Below are positions 1 to 9,089 of a stretch of DNA of 64,000 bases, piece after piece. The position numbers and the translations under genes are program-made. Numbering within the stretch: the first letter of the stretch is position 1; each line of letters opens with the position of its first letter. This stretch comes from VXNE01 sp965116625. Lineage in GTDB: Bacteria; Pseudomonadota; Gammaproteobacteria; Pseudomonadales; Azotimanducaceae. A model generated the notes under the pieces. The model was not told the DNA's origin and made no database searches. It was given only the letters and a program-made list of their open reading frames with translations. The DNA is taken from NCBI GenBank assembly GCA_965116625.1, contig OZ220717.1, positions 496,001 through 560,000 on the forward strand, read 5' to 3'.

Positions 1-843
1 GGTCCACACGTCGAGCACTCCCGCGCGCAGGGCTTCGCGAGCGACCGTCGCGTCCAGGTAACGTTCGTAGCGAATGGTATCGAAGTTGAATTTTCCGCGA
101 TTCACCGGAAGGTCCCTGGCCCAGTAATCCGGCACCCGCTCGTACGTGACGTAGCGACCCCGGGACACGCCTGTCAGCCGGTAGGGGCCGCTCTGTGGCG
201 GCGGCGTCGTTATAGGTTCGCTCACATCCCGGTCGCGCCAGTAATGCGCAGGCACGATGGGCATGTAGCCGAGGATGAAGAGCTGCTTGGCAACGTCCGA
301 GTCGGCACGAATCTCGACGGTGAGCGGGTTCAGGATGCTGACGTCCGTAACCCAGGCCAGCGCCCCTGCCCACCCGTGGGCCATGACGTCGGCGCGAAAG
401 GTCTCCACCGAAAACTTGACATCGGTTGCGGTGATCGGCCTGCCGTCGTGCCAGCGTGCCTGCGGGCGCAGCCGGAAGACGATCCTCCGGCGATCGGCGC
501 TGAGGGCGATCGACTCGGCGAGATTGCCGTAGTAGCCCGAGGGTTCGTCGCCGGCGCGCTCGATCAGGTGATCGTAGGACCGGTAGAATCCCGCCGGCTG
601 GTACATCGGCGACACGGTGTCCAAGGGCTTGAGCCAAGGCAGTACCAGCGTCCCGCCCTTCGGGGCGTCCGTGTTGAGATAGTTGAAGTGCGAGAAGTCT
701 GCGGGATATTTCAGTTCGTAGTTGGGTATCTGCGAGACGCCGTAACGGAACTCGAGCGGCTTCGTATCGGCAACCGCGTGCGCCAAAGGGTGTATCGCCA
801 GCGCGAACAGCAACAGGATGCTTCCAGCGCGCGGTTTTTCCAT
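1..843 (-). CDS. Extracellular solute-binding protein family 5 (YejA-like), 3' part outside window
   Basis: Periplasmic substrate-binding component of a peptide-type ABC transporter. The first 281 codons are visible; the gene runs off the left edge. It opens with a signal peptide (positive n-region, hydrophobic stretch to about residue 23, likely cleavage after AHA). The mature N-terminus has the pattern Y-P-x-D-x-x-x-F-x-Y-x-N-x-D-A-P-K-G-G typical of YejA-type family 5 binding proteins, followed by a W-H-D-G-R-P-I-T-A-x-D motif around residue 110. The ATG lies 35 bp from the divergent nitroreductase start. It is paralogous to the binding protein at 1454-3379. No permease or ATPase gene is inside the window. 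The ligand is unknown; YejA homologues bind peptides or microcin C. Confidence 0.88.
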   Translation of the reverse strand, partial: MEKPRAGSILLLFALAIHPLAHAVADTKPLEFRYGVSQIPNYELKYPADFSHFNYLNTDAPKGGTLVLPWLKPLDTVSPMYQPAGFYRSYDHLIERAGDEPSGYYGNLAESIALSADRRRIVFRLRPQARWHDGRPITATDVKFSVETFRADVMAHGWAGALAWVTDVSILNPLTVEIRADSDVAKQLFILGYMPIVPAHYWRDRDVSEPITTPPPQSGPYRLTGVSRGRYVTYERVPDYWARDLPVNRGKFNFDTIRYERYLDATVAREALRAGVLDVWT

Positions 844-878
844 GCGATAGCGCTTCTACCTGCGTGAGGAGAGAGATT

Positions 879-1475
879 ATGACCGACATGGGCCTGTTCG
901 ACGCCATGTATCACTGCCGGGCAATGCGTCGCCTGAAGCCGGACCCGGTGCCCCGAGAACTCCTGTTGAAGCTGGTCGATGCCGCCCACCAGGGACCCAG
1001 CGCCAGCAACAAGCAGAACGACCGGTGGCTGGTCGTCACCCGCGCCGACATCAAGCAGAAGATTGCCGACCTGAACCGTGCCGCCATCGACCGCTACGTA
1101 ACGTTCCCTCCCGATGCGCCGCCTTCCGCATTCAAGTGGCAGTACGACAACCTCGAGTCCGTACCGGCCATCATCGTTGGCGGCCTCGAGCTGGATCAGC
1201 ATGGCGACAGCTTTCATGACGGTTACGCCGCCGGAGGCTCCATCTGGCCCAAGGTGCAGAACCTGCTGCTGGCGGCTCGCGCCCTGCAGTTGGGCGCATG
1301 TCCAACGAACCTGCCGTTGTTCGGGGATCGGGCCGCTGCTTACGAGGCCCTCAACGTGCCCGCCAACATGGAGCTCGCCTGCGTGATTCCGGTCGGCTAT
1401 CCCATGGGCCGTTTCGGTCCGGTAACCCGGCGACCGGCGGAGGAGATCGTCAGTTGGGATCAGTTCGACAACTGA
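879..1475 (+). CDS. Nitroreductase family protein
   Basis: Probable FMN-dependent NAD(P)H oxidoreductase of 198 residues, a normal length for the family. The N-terminus has the nitroreductase signature R-A-M-R-R-L-K-P-D-P-V-P, followed by a G-P-S-A-S-N-K-Q-N segment expected to contact FMN phosphate, and the C-terminus has V-G-Y-P. The ATG at 879 is chosen over the GTG at 864 because GAGGAG lies 7 bp upstream. The 3' end overlaps the next gene by 22 bp, which suggests translational coupling with the binding protein. The physiological substrate cannot be inferred. Confidence 0.85.
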   Translation: MTDMGLFDAMYHCRAMRRLKPDPVPRELLLKLVDAAHQGPSASNKQNDRWLVVTRADIKQKIADLNRAAIDRYVTFPPDAPPSAFKWQYDNLESVPAIIVGGLELDQHGDSFHDGYAAGGSIWPKVQNLLLAARALQLGACPTNLPLFGDRAAAYEALNVPANMELACVIPVGYPMGRFGPVTRRPAEEIVSWDQFDN

Positions 1476-3379
1476 TTCGTCGCTCGACCGGCAAGGACCC
1501 GGGCATCCTTTCGCGACCACCGCTCCTGCGCATCCTGTGGGTGCTGGCCGTTTTCGCCGGCGGGTCGACCCTCGCCAGCGAGCCCAGTCACGGCTTCGCG
1601 TACTTTGGAGAACCCAAGTACCCGAAAGACATGGACCACTACGACTATGTGAACCCGGACGCACCGAAAGGGGGGACGGCCAGGGTAGCCGCCATTGGCA
1701 CATTCAATAATCTGAATCCCTTTGTCGACAAGGGAATACTGGCCCAGTACATCGACCCGCGCGTTTTCACGATCACCCATGAGCGGCTGATGACGGAGTC
1801 GGAAGACGAACTGGCGACCTACTACGGCCGTCTGGCGGAGACCATCGAGGTCGCTGACGACTACAGCTGGGTCGAATACACGCTGCGCAAGGACGCGCAT
1901 TGGCATGACGGTGTACCAGTCACCGTAGACGACATCCTCTGGACCTTCGATGCCTACCGGCACAAAGCGTCCAGCAGTTGGCGAAGCGCGTATCGGGACA
2001 TCGAGCGGCTGGAGCAGACCGGGCCCTGGTCTTTCAAGTTCCACTTCACCGAGTCCGCTGAAAAGACCGGCCAGTTGGTCATTCAGACGGCAATGTTCAC
2101 GCCACAGGCCAAACACTACTACGCGCACCGCAAGTTCGACGCAACGACGATGGAACCGCCCCTCGGCAATGGGCCCTACCGCATCGCGGCGGTGGACCCC
2201 GGCCACAAGCTGGTATTCGAACGGGTAAAGGACTATTGGGCCAAAGACCTGGGCATCACCAGGGGCATGTATAACTTCGACCGTATCCAGCTAACGTACT
2301 TTTTCGACGAAAGCGTCATGCTGCAGGCGATCAGGGCCGGGGTATTCGACTATCACCGTGAACAGAACGAAAAGAGCTTTCACACCGCCTATGACTTCGT
2401 CGGCCGCCGCAAGGGTCTGTTCAAGGCCGAGACATATACCATGGGCGGTGCGTATGGCATGCACTTTAGTGTCGTGCTGAATATGCGAAAGACGCTATTC
2501 AAGGACATCCGGGTGCGGGAGGCCCTCGCCCTGGCTTACAACTTCGAGTGGGCCAACCGCGTTTTGTGGCACAACGGATTGAAGCGCAACAACTCGTTTT
2601 TTGTGCGCTCCGGATTGCGGGCCAGGGGATTGCCGTCGAAGGAGGAACTGGCAATGCTGGAGCCGTTTCGGGACCAGTTGCCGGAGCGGGTATTCACCCA
2701 ACCTGTGCCGTTGCCAGAAAATGCGCCCTTCGGCCGTAACCGTGACACGCTGTTACGGGCTGACGCACTACTTCGTGAAGCCGGTTGGGTAGTCGAGGAT
2801 TTTGTGCGTGTCAATGAGAATACGGGCGAACCACTCGCCTTCGAGTTCATCATCTCGCGTACCGATTTCGAACGCATGCTGACGCCCTACGTGGACAATC
2901 TCAAACGCCTCGGCATCCGCACCGTACTGCGCAAGGTTGAAAACAACCTGATGGTCAATCGACTGAGGACCTACGACTTCGACGCGACCATACGCAAGTT
3001 CTATACATTCGCCGTCCCGTATCCCTCCCGGATGCGCAGTCAGTTCACCTCGCAGTATGCGGACCCGCCGAACATGTTGAACTATGCAGGGATCAAGAAT
3101 CCGGCCGTGGACTTTCTTGTCGAGAGAATCGCCTGGGCTACCACGGAGGAAGAGATGAACACGGCGGGGCAGGCCCTGGACCGCGTATTGCTCTGGAATT
3201 TCTACGTCATACCCGATGGTCATCCGGTCGGACGGCACATCTGTTACTGGGACCGGTTCGGGCATCCGCCAATCGGGGCCGAATACATGCGCTGGTCCGG
3301 CTTCCCCAACCTCTGGTGGCTCGACGAGCGAAAGAATGCCAAAGTGAATGCGGGGTTTGCCGAGATGGATACAGATTAA
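1454..3379 (+). CDS. Extracellular solute-binding protein family 5 (YejA-like)
   Basis: Periplasmic oligopeptide-type binding protein of about 641 residues. I place the start at TTG 1454 because GGAGGAG lies 8 bp upstream and the frame then encodes a basic n-region and a hydrophobic signal segment (L-L-R-I-L-W-V-L-A-V-F-A) ending near A-S-E-P. The mature start F-G-E-P-K-Y-P-K-D followed by N-P-D-A-P-K-G-G is characteristic of YejA-like proteins, and W-H-D-G-V-P-V-T-V-D-D appears around residue 150. It overlaps the nitroreductase by 22 bp and is followed after 4 bp by the propeller protein, so the three probably form one transcript. No membrane components of a transporter are present here. Confidence 0.88.
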   Translation: MGSVRQLIRRSTGKDPGILSRPPLLRILWVLAVFAGGSTLASEPSHGFAYFGEPKYPKDMDHYDYVNPDAPKGGTARVAAIGTFNNLNPFVDKGILAQYIDPRVFTITHERLMTESEDELATYYGRLAETIEVADDYSWVEYTLRKDAHWHDGVPVTVDDILWTFDAYRHKASSSWRSAYRDIERLEQTGPWSFKFHFTESAEKTGQLVIQTAMFTPQAKHYYAHRKFDATTMEPPLGNGPYRIAAVDPGHKLVFERVKDYWAKDLGITRGMYNFDRIQLTYFFDESVMLQAIRAGVFDYHREQNEKSFHTAYDFVGRRKGLFKAETYTMGGAYGMHFSVVLNMRKTLFKDIRVREALALAYNFEWANRVLWHNGLKRNNSFFVRSGLRARGLPSKEELAMLEPFRDQLPERVFTQPVPLPENAPFGRNRDTLLRADALLREAGWVVEDFVRVNENTGEPLAFEFIISRTDFERMLTPYVDNLKRLGIRTVLRKVENNLMVNRLRTYDFDATIRKFYTFAVPYPSRMRSQFTSQYADPPNMLNYAGIKNPAVDFLVERIAWATTEEEMNTAGQALDRVLLWNFYVIPDGHPVGRHICYWDRFGHPPIGAEYMRWSGFPNLWWLDERKNAKVNAGFAEMDTD

Positions 3380-3383
3380 GCCC

Positions 3384-4841
3384 ATGCGCATCCACAACGG
3401 CGGACCCGCCGCCAGCCTCGACTCCATCGTTCTCTTTCCTTTCGACGACCACAGCATCCCGTTTCAACACGGCGTGAAGCTGAACCTCATGGGTAAGCAG
3501 GCCGGCCACGGCAACAAACCGGTGGTGCCGCTGGGAGAGGCGGGCGCCCACGACAGCTTGTGGATCGCGTACTACGGCACCGTGCTGGCGATCGATGGCG
3601 AGCTGTGGATGTGGTACCTGGGGCAAGGGCCGGACGAGCACTGGCACCAGCGCGTCTGCCTGGCCAGGAGCAGGGACGGCCGCAATTGGGAGAAGCCTGA
3701 CCTCGGGCTCGTCGAGTGGCACGGCAGCAGGCACAACAACCTGGTGGACATGGGAGAGGACATGCACGTACAGGCGTGCGTGGTCTTCCACGAGCCCGAC
3801 GAACCGGACCCGGAGAAGCGCTTCAAGATGGCCTTCGAGCCACGCAAGCACTCGGCGCGTCTCTGTGCCGCGTACAGTGCGGACGGGCTGACCTGGCGGG
3901 AGTCGCCCAACAATCCGGTGGGAGGCAAGCTCGAAATGGCGGGCGGCACCAGGGTGGACGGTTGCTACTACCTGGCCGGCCAGGGAGGCAAACACGCCGT
4001 GGGAGTGCGTCAATTGGTCACCTGCGCCTCCTGCGACTTTGAACACTGGACTGAAGCAACCTGCTCCGGCCTCAGGCGCAGCAACGTCTCTCCCCAGCCA
4101 TTGGCGGCGGGCAAGAACACCGGCGAGCAGGTGCACCTGGGCGCATCGCTGTGGAATCGCGGCAACGTCATCATCGGCTTCTTCGGCAAGTGGAATGGCC
4201 ATCCGTCCAACGACCGGCGCATGGTGACCATGGACTTGGGTTTAGCAGTCAGCAACGACGCCCTCCACTACAACGAGCCGATTCCGGACTTTCCCATCGT
4301 TTCAGCCGCCGAAGACAGCTGGGGACTGAAGCGCAGGGAGTCCCTCGCGCTCAACTTCCCCGCGCTGATCCAGGGCCAGGGCTTCGAGAACGTCGGTGAC
4401 GAGACACTCTTCTGGTATGCGCCGTGGCCGGAGGAGGCGAGCGACGGCGTGCGCGTCACCAGTTGGCCGCGGGACAGGCTCGGCTATTTCTCCCCATACG
4501 AGGGCGGCATCTGGGTATACGCGGGTGGATCGGACCCACACTTCGTCTCCGCTCCCATCGACCTCGAGGGCAGCGCGGCACGACTTGCCGTGAACGTGGA
4601 AGGCATCAACGCGCACAGCTCCATCGCCGTCGAAATCCAGGACCAGGCGTTCCGGCCGGTCCCGGGCTACGACCGCGGCGCCAGCCGGGGCCCCGCAGGA
4701 CCGGGACTGGCGCAGCCGATTACCTGGCAGGGCCATGACGTCATCGAAGGTGTGACCGGTACGGTACGGGTGCGGGTGGATTTCGGCGGCGTGCGCCCGG
4801 AGGACGTCCGGCTATACGCCGTGTATCTCGACCCGGCGTGA
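3384..4841 (+). CDS. Glycosidase-like beta-propeller protein (GH32/GH43-type fold)
   Basis: Protein of 485 residues without a signal peptide. Several blade-like repeats carry aromatic-rich strands: W-I-A-Y-Y-G near residue 55, W-M-W-Y-L-G-Q-G near 70, C-L-A-R-S-R-D-G-R-N-W-E-K-P near 90 and A-Y-S-A-D-G-L-T-W near 170. The S-x-D-G-x-x-W-x-x-P repeat is typical of five-bladed propeller glycosidases of the sucrase/arabinanase clans. The C-terminal 120 residues look like a beta-sandwich accessory domain. The ATG at 3384 follows the preceding stop by 4 bp; the Shine-Dalgarno is weak. The catalytic acids are not assigned with confidence, so the substrate is unknown and it may be a non-enzymatic sugar-binding relative. 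Confidence 0.6.
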   Translation: MRIHNGGPAASLDSIVLFPFDDHSIPFQHGVKLNLMGKQAGHGNKPVVPLGEAGAHDSLWIAYYGTVLAIDGELWMWYLGQGPDEHWHQRVCLARSRDGRNWEKPDLGLVEWHGSRHNNLVDMGEDMHVQACVVFHEPDEPDPEKRFKMAFEPRKHSARLCAAYSADGLTWRESPNNPVGGKLEMAGGTRVDGCYYLAGQGGKHAVGVRQLVTCASCDFEHWTEATCSGLRRSNVSPQPLAAGKNTGEQVHLGASLWNRGNVIIGFFGKWNGHPSNDRRMVTMDLGLAVSNDALHYNEPIPDFPIVSAAEDSWGLKRRESLALNFPALIQGQGFENVGDETLFWYAPWPEEASDGVRVTSWPRDRLGYFSPYEGGIWVYAGGSDPHFVSAPIDLEGSAARLAVNVEGINAHSSIAVEIQDQAFRPVPGYDRGASRGPAGPGLAQPITWQGHDVIEGVTGTVRVRVDFGGVRPEDVRLYAVYLDPA

Positions 4842-4863
4842 TTGGCCGCGCAGGTCACAAAGA

Positions 4864-5931
4864 TCACGCGATATCGAGAATCGCCCGCTCCACCCTACCA
4901 AGGCGTTCGTACACCTCTCTGTCGATGACCGCGGGCACATCCGTCGACGATGGGCGAGTCGACCGCCCGAAGAACGCGTGTTGTGCGCGTCGCAACCTGT
5001 TGGTGCAGTTCTGCGTACCGCTGTGCCACAGGTGCGCGTTGTAAACGAAGCAGCATCCAGCACTACCGATTACCTTGATCTCACCTTCAACGGGCGCATT
5101 GGGGTCGCGAGGCGCACCGTTCACCATGTCTCCGCTTGGGTGAATGGCCGAACGATGCGTGCCCGGCACGACACGCGTGGCGCCGTTTTCTGCCGTGAAC
5201 GCATCGATCAGCCACACGGCATTGACGACCTGGGGTTCTCCCTTCACGCCCCATACGAAATCCGCATGGATGCCCTGGTGGCCGTAACCCGGCATTGCGC
5301 AGTGGTAATTTGACCCGATGTACTTGAGGTGTACGCCAAGCACATGCCGCACCGCGGCGAGCAACCTTGGGTGCATGAAGATCGGGTCCAGGAGGCCGTC
5401 GCGGTTCATGGGCTTGACCACCGTATCCACGACCCGGCCAATCCCCTTCTTGTCTGCCGCGCCGGCACCTTCTTCCTCTATTGCCGCATCGTAGCGATCA
5501 CGCATCTTCTGCAGGTGATCGGCATCGAGAAGCGGACCAAGGTTCACGTAACCGTCGCGGTCGAGGGATTCCTTCTCTGCACGGGACAGAACGCCATTGT
5601 TCTCGTCAGCGAGACCAAGACGATCCATCGCATATTCGATTTCGGTGAGCGGCAGTCGATTGAGCGGCTGACTCAAGAACATTTCCAGTAGGCTTACGGC
5701 ACGCGGGTCAGCATCGGCACGCTTCGCGTACGCATCAAGTGCCGCACGCCGCCCGGCGTCTGAATCCGCGGCATTCCAGATTTCCGTCATGACGGCGCAC
5801 TGCTTTTGCCGCTCTCGCCGCTGCGCCGCACCAATCGCTCCAAGAGAGTGACGAGGCTTCGAGAGATCGTCAGGTATCTCACTGATCTGGGCCGCCGGGA
5901 AATATCGGGCAACCTCTTCGTCAGCTTGCAC
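4864..5931 (-). CDS. Phytanoyl-CoA dioxygenase (PhyH) family protein
   Basis: Non-heme Fe(II)/2-oxoglutarate oxygenase of 355 residues. The facial triad is visible as H222-x-D224 (I-H-A-D-F-V-W-G) and H303 (L-W-H-S-G-T), with a 2-oxoglutarate-binding arginine a few residues later. The first ~115 residues are an extension in front of the usual domain start (E-S-L-D-R-D-G-Y-V). The start used is GTG 5931, three bases after the sulfatase stop, which points to coupled translation; an internal ATG at 5787 is the alternative. Pairing with a sulfatase suggests catabolism or tailoring of a sulfated or lipidic substrate, but this is inference. Confidence 0.85.
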   Translation of the reverse strand: MQADEEVARYFPAAQISEIPDDLSKPRHSLGAIGAAQRRERQKQCAVMTEIWNAADSDAGRRAALDAYAKRADADPRAVSLLEMFLSQPLNRLPLTEIEYAMDRLGLADENNGVLSRAEKESLDRDGYVNLGPLLDADHLQKMRDRYDAAIEEEGAGAADKKGIGRVVDTVVKPMNRDGLLDPIFMHPRLLAAVRHVLGVHLKYIGSNYHCAMPGYGHQGIHADFVWGVKGEPQVVNAVWLIDAFTAENGATRVVPGTHRSAIHPSGDMVNGAPRDPNAPVEGEIKVIGSAGCCFVYNAHLWHSGTQNCTNRLRRAQHAFFGRSTRPSSTDVPAVIDREVYERLGRVERAILDIA

Positions 5932-5934
5932 TAT

Positions 5935-7437
5935 TCATTGCACCATCTCTGCGAATTCCGGGCTCTTCAGCCATGACCTTGGAAGTCGACCCATGACTTC
6001 CTCCATGGCCGCTTTCGATCGCGGGTACTGACCCTTGTCATCGGTGTCCTCGATCCAGCCTTCGAGCGCGGCACGCATTTCCATGAGCTTCTCCTGGTGC
6101 GCCGGATCCCCCGCGAGATTCACCGTTTCGTCCGGATCGCTTTCGAGGTCATAGAGTTCTTCTGCGACACGGGGCCCGTATGCCGCGGCCTGAGCCGGGG
6201 TCAGTTTGCCCTCTTCAAAGAGTTTTCGAATCGCCAGGAAGCTCGTGGCGGTCCCTCTTTCGAGTGACACCATTTCACGGTGTCCCCAATTGATCAGCGG
6301 CCGGTCGGTCATGAAATTGCGAATGTAGTGATAGCGCGGACCGATTACCGACCGCACGCGGTCGATCACGTTGGACATGCGATCTGCCGAGGAGAAGACG
6401 TACTCCCGGGAGTAGTCCTCATCGAACATATTCCTTGAGTCCATGTACTCCGGTACGGGCACCCCTGCGAGAGCAAGGGAACTCGCCGCCACGTCCAGCA
6501 GGTCAACGATATCACTACGTCGCGTTCCTGGCCTGACGACGTCCTGCATACCCGGCGCCACGACAATGAGCGGAACATGCAGACCCTCGGTATAGCAGAA
6601 CTCCTTGCTGCGCGGCAGGTCCGAACCATGATCGCTGAACAGAAACACGACAGTGTTTTCCCACAGGCCGTCCGCCTTTAGTCTGGCGATGGTCTCCCCG
6701 ACCTCGTGATCGGTTCTTTGTATGCTGTTGTAGTGGTCGGCGATATGTTGGCGCACCAGCGGAATGTCGGGGTACTGCAGTGGCACGCGAACCTCATCCG
6801 GGGTAACGGGTTCTAGGCCGTACCCGGCCAGGACCTCATTGATGCTGCCGACGGACTTGCCACCCGAAACCCGCATCTGGCCGAAAAAGGGCTTGTCCCT
6901 CGGAACGTCCTGCCAGTGGCCACTACCCTGCGGGCCCTTGTAGCTCCCGCCACCGTAGTCCAGATCACCGTAAACGTTCCCCGACGGGAGGTCTCGCGGA
7001 ATCGAATAGAGGTCAGCCCTGCTGTAGGAAAAGTTATAGTCGTCCTTGGTGCCGTTGTAGGTTTCGTATCCCGCTTTGCGGAACAACTGCGGAAGCGTCG
7101 TCACACCTTCGGGCAGGTGAATCTGGTGGCCGGGGACCCGACCGGAGCGCATGTCGTGTGTGCCGGTTCTGATGCTGTAGGCACCAGTAATGATCGCGCT
7201 CCGAGCTGGCGCACACACCGGGGTCGGCGTGTAGGCGCGCTCAAACAACACACCCTCGCTTGCGAGGGCGTCCAAATTGGGGGTTTCTACCAGCTCATCG
7301 CCGTAGCTGCCGTACCAGGGCGACTGGTCGTCGATATAGATCCACAGGATGTTGGGCTGCTTCGCATGGCTGGTCGAGGTTGTCGCGATTGCAACCAAAG
7401 CCGCCAATAGTTGTACAAACCGTTTGGTTCTCAGCAT
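5935..7437 (-). CDS. Sulfatase (formylglycine-dependent, exported)
   Basis: Type I sulfatase of 500 residues. A signal peptide occupies residues 1-25 (L-L-A-A-L-V-A-I-A, cleavage after S-H-A). The metal-binding N-I-L-W-I-Y-I-D-D lies at 29-37. The sulfatase signature C75-A-P-A-R, in which Cys is converted to formylglycine, is followed by S-A-I-I-T-G. A downstream F-L-F-S-D-H-G-S contributes further metal ligands. The ATG at 7437 is chosen because the signal peptide begins there and GAAGAGAC lies upstream; the reading frame stays open further 5' without homology. No formylglycine-generating enzyme is encoded in the window. The start faces the TPR lipoprotein gene across 233 bp. Confidence 0.92.
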   Translation of the reverse strand: MLRTKRFVQLLAALVAIATTSTSHAKQPNILWIYIDDQSPWYGSYGDELVETPNLDALASEGVLFERAYTPTPVCAPARSAIITGAYSIRTGTHDMRSGRVPGHQIHLPEGVTTLPQLFRKAGYETYNGTKDDYNFSYSRADLYSIPRDLPSGNVYGDLDYGGGSYKGPQGSGHWQDVPRDKPFFGQMRVSGGKSVGSINEVLAGYGLEPVTPDEVRVPLQYPDIPLVRQHIADHYNSIQRTDHEVGETIARLKADGLWENTVVFLFSDHGSDLPRSKEFCYTEGLHVPLIVVAPGMQDVVRPGTRRSDIVDLLDVAASSLALAGVPVPEYMDSRNMFDEDYSREYVFSSADRMSNVIDRVRSVIGPRYHYIRNFMTDRPLINWGHREMVSLERGTATSFLAIRKLFEEGKLTPAQAAAYGPRVAEELYDLESDPDETVNLAGDPAHQEKLMEMRAALEGWIEDTDDKGQYPRSKAAMEEVMGRLPRSWLKSPEFAEMVQ

Positions 7438-7670
7438 TAGATGTCTCTTCAGATACGGGCGGGCAGGACTTGTCTGCACTGGGCACAAGTGGGAATCATG
7501 TGTTCCAAAGCCGAATTTGGTGCAATTGACGACGAAGTTCAAGTTGTGCGACCACTGGATTACCCCATCCATTCCCGCTCCGCGCGGAGAGCTTTGATAC
7601 ACGGAAACCCGCACCCGGCGGTACGCCCATTTTTTCCCGTATGATCCGGCAAAGCCATAGTGCACCACCC

Positions 7671-9089
7671 ATGCGCAACATTGCCGTAATTTCCTGTATC
7701 GCCATCATCCTCGGTGCCTGCTCCGGGTCGGAATCGCCGGTTGCCGATGCACCGGTTGTGGCGGGCACCGATTCTCCTGACCGGGACCTTGCCGATCACC
7801 TGGAAGCGATGATCCAGGCGGTCCGCACCACGCCGGGATCCGCCCTGATGCGCGGACGCCTGGGGATGGCCTACGACGTCAACGGATTCCGATCGCAAGC
7901 GCTCACCACTTACGCACAGGCCGAGACGCTAGACCCCGACGACTTCCGCTGGCCCTACTTCAGCGCGCATCTTCTCGCGGCGAACGACGAGCATGCGGAG
8001 GCCCTCGAGGTGCTCGCGCGGGCGCTCGCCATTGACGTCGACTATGCGCCCGCATGGCTATGGCAAGGAACCTGGCTGCTGGAGCTCGACCGGACCAATG
8101 AGGCGATGACCGCCTTCGAGCGTGCCCTCGATCTCGGTGCCGGGACCGCAGCAGATTTCGCCCGTGCCACGGTCATGGTCGCTCAAGGCGACTACGCCGA
8201 GGCAATCGAATTGCTCGAATCCCTGGCTTGGGCGTCCGATAACCCGCAGGTCCACCGGACGCTCGGCGAAGCCCTGAGGGGTCAGGGTCGAACGGAGGAG
8301 GCGCGCGCCGCCATGACTCGGGGCAGAAACGCCGGACCCCCCAATTGGATGGACCCGCGCCGGGACCAAAGGTCAGCGCATGTTCGGGGACATGCCAGCT
8401 ATCAACTGGCACAGAGCCTGTCGTCCGCCGGTCGGATCAAGGAGGCACTCGCCATCCTGGAACGGTTGCAGGGGTACCATCCGGAGGCGAACTGCGGACG
8501 CGACGAGGACTTCTTCCTGGCGTGCAACCTGATCAACTCCTTCAGCATTGCATACGACCGGGACGGCGATCCCGAACGCGCCCTGGCGACCGTGCAGCGC
8601 GGCCTGGCGCTGAACGCCGACTTTGCTCCCTTCCACCTGACCATCGCGAATCTCTATCGCCAGCAACGCGACCTTGATCTCGCGCTTGACCACGTGGACC
8701 AAGCCCTGGAACTCAACCCCGCCAGGGGCTACGCGCACGAACAACGCGGCAGGCTGCTGTTCGGCATGGAACGCCCTGTCGACGCAAAAGCCGCTTTCGA
8801 GTCGGCGCTGGGCCTTGAGCCAGAAAAACGCACGACCCTGTTCTACCTGGGTCTGGCCGAGTTCGAGCTCGGCAACTGGGTCCTGGCGGTCGAGAAGTTC
8901 GAACGCGTCGTCCAACTCGAACCCGGTTTCGCGCTTGGCCACGCCCTCCTGGCTCGCAGTCTCGCCGAAACCGGGCGCATCGCTGAAGCCCGGCAGGCGC
9001 AACGAAACGCTCGTGAACATGGCGCCAGCGCGGAAGAACTTCGCCTGACGGAACAGCGTCTGCGTGAACTTGAAGCCATCGAAGGATGA
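7671..9089 (+). CDS. TPR-repeat lipoprotein
   Basis: Protein of about 472 residues. It starts with a lipoprotein signal (M-R-N-I-A-V then I-I-L-G-A-C, acylated Cys near residue 18). The rest is tetratricopeptide repeats, with recurring A-L-x-x-D-P/N-P and G-x-A-x-x-x-x-A motifs (for example A-L-E-L-N-P-A-R-G-Y and V-Q-L-E-P-G-F-A). TPRs indicate protein-protein scaffolding on the periplasmic side of a membrane. The start at 7671 rather than 7641 gives a cleaner signal peptide; neither has a strong ribosome site. The stop overlaps the next start by 4 bp, so it is co-translated with the CRTAC1-type lipoprotein. This pairing recurs in marine bacteria but has no assigned function that I know of. 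Confidence 0.82.
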   Translation: MRNIAVISCIAIILGACSGSESPVADAPVVAGTDSPDRDLADHLEAMIQAVRTTPGSALMRGRLGMAYDVNGFRSQALTTYAQAETLDPDDFRWPYFSAHLLAANDEHAEALEVLARALAIDVDYAPAWLWQGTWLLELDRTNEAMTAFERALDLGAGTAADFARATVMVAQGDYAEAIELLESLAWASDNPQVHRTLGEALRGQGRTEEARAAMTRGRNAGPPNWMDPRRDQRSAHVRGHASYQLAQSLSSAGRIKEALAILERLQGYHPEANCGRDEDFFLACNLINSFSIAYDRDGDPERALATVQRGLALNADFAPFHLTIANLYRQQRDLDLALDHVDQALELNPARGYAHEQRGRLLFGMERPVDAKAAFESALGLEPEKRTTLFYLGLAEFELGNWVLAVEKFERVVQLEPGFALGHALLARSLAETGRIAEARQAQRNAREHGASAEELRLTEQRLRELEAIEG

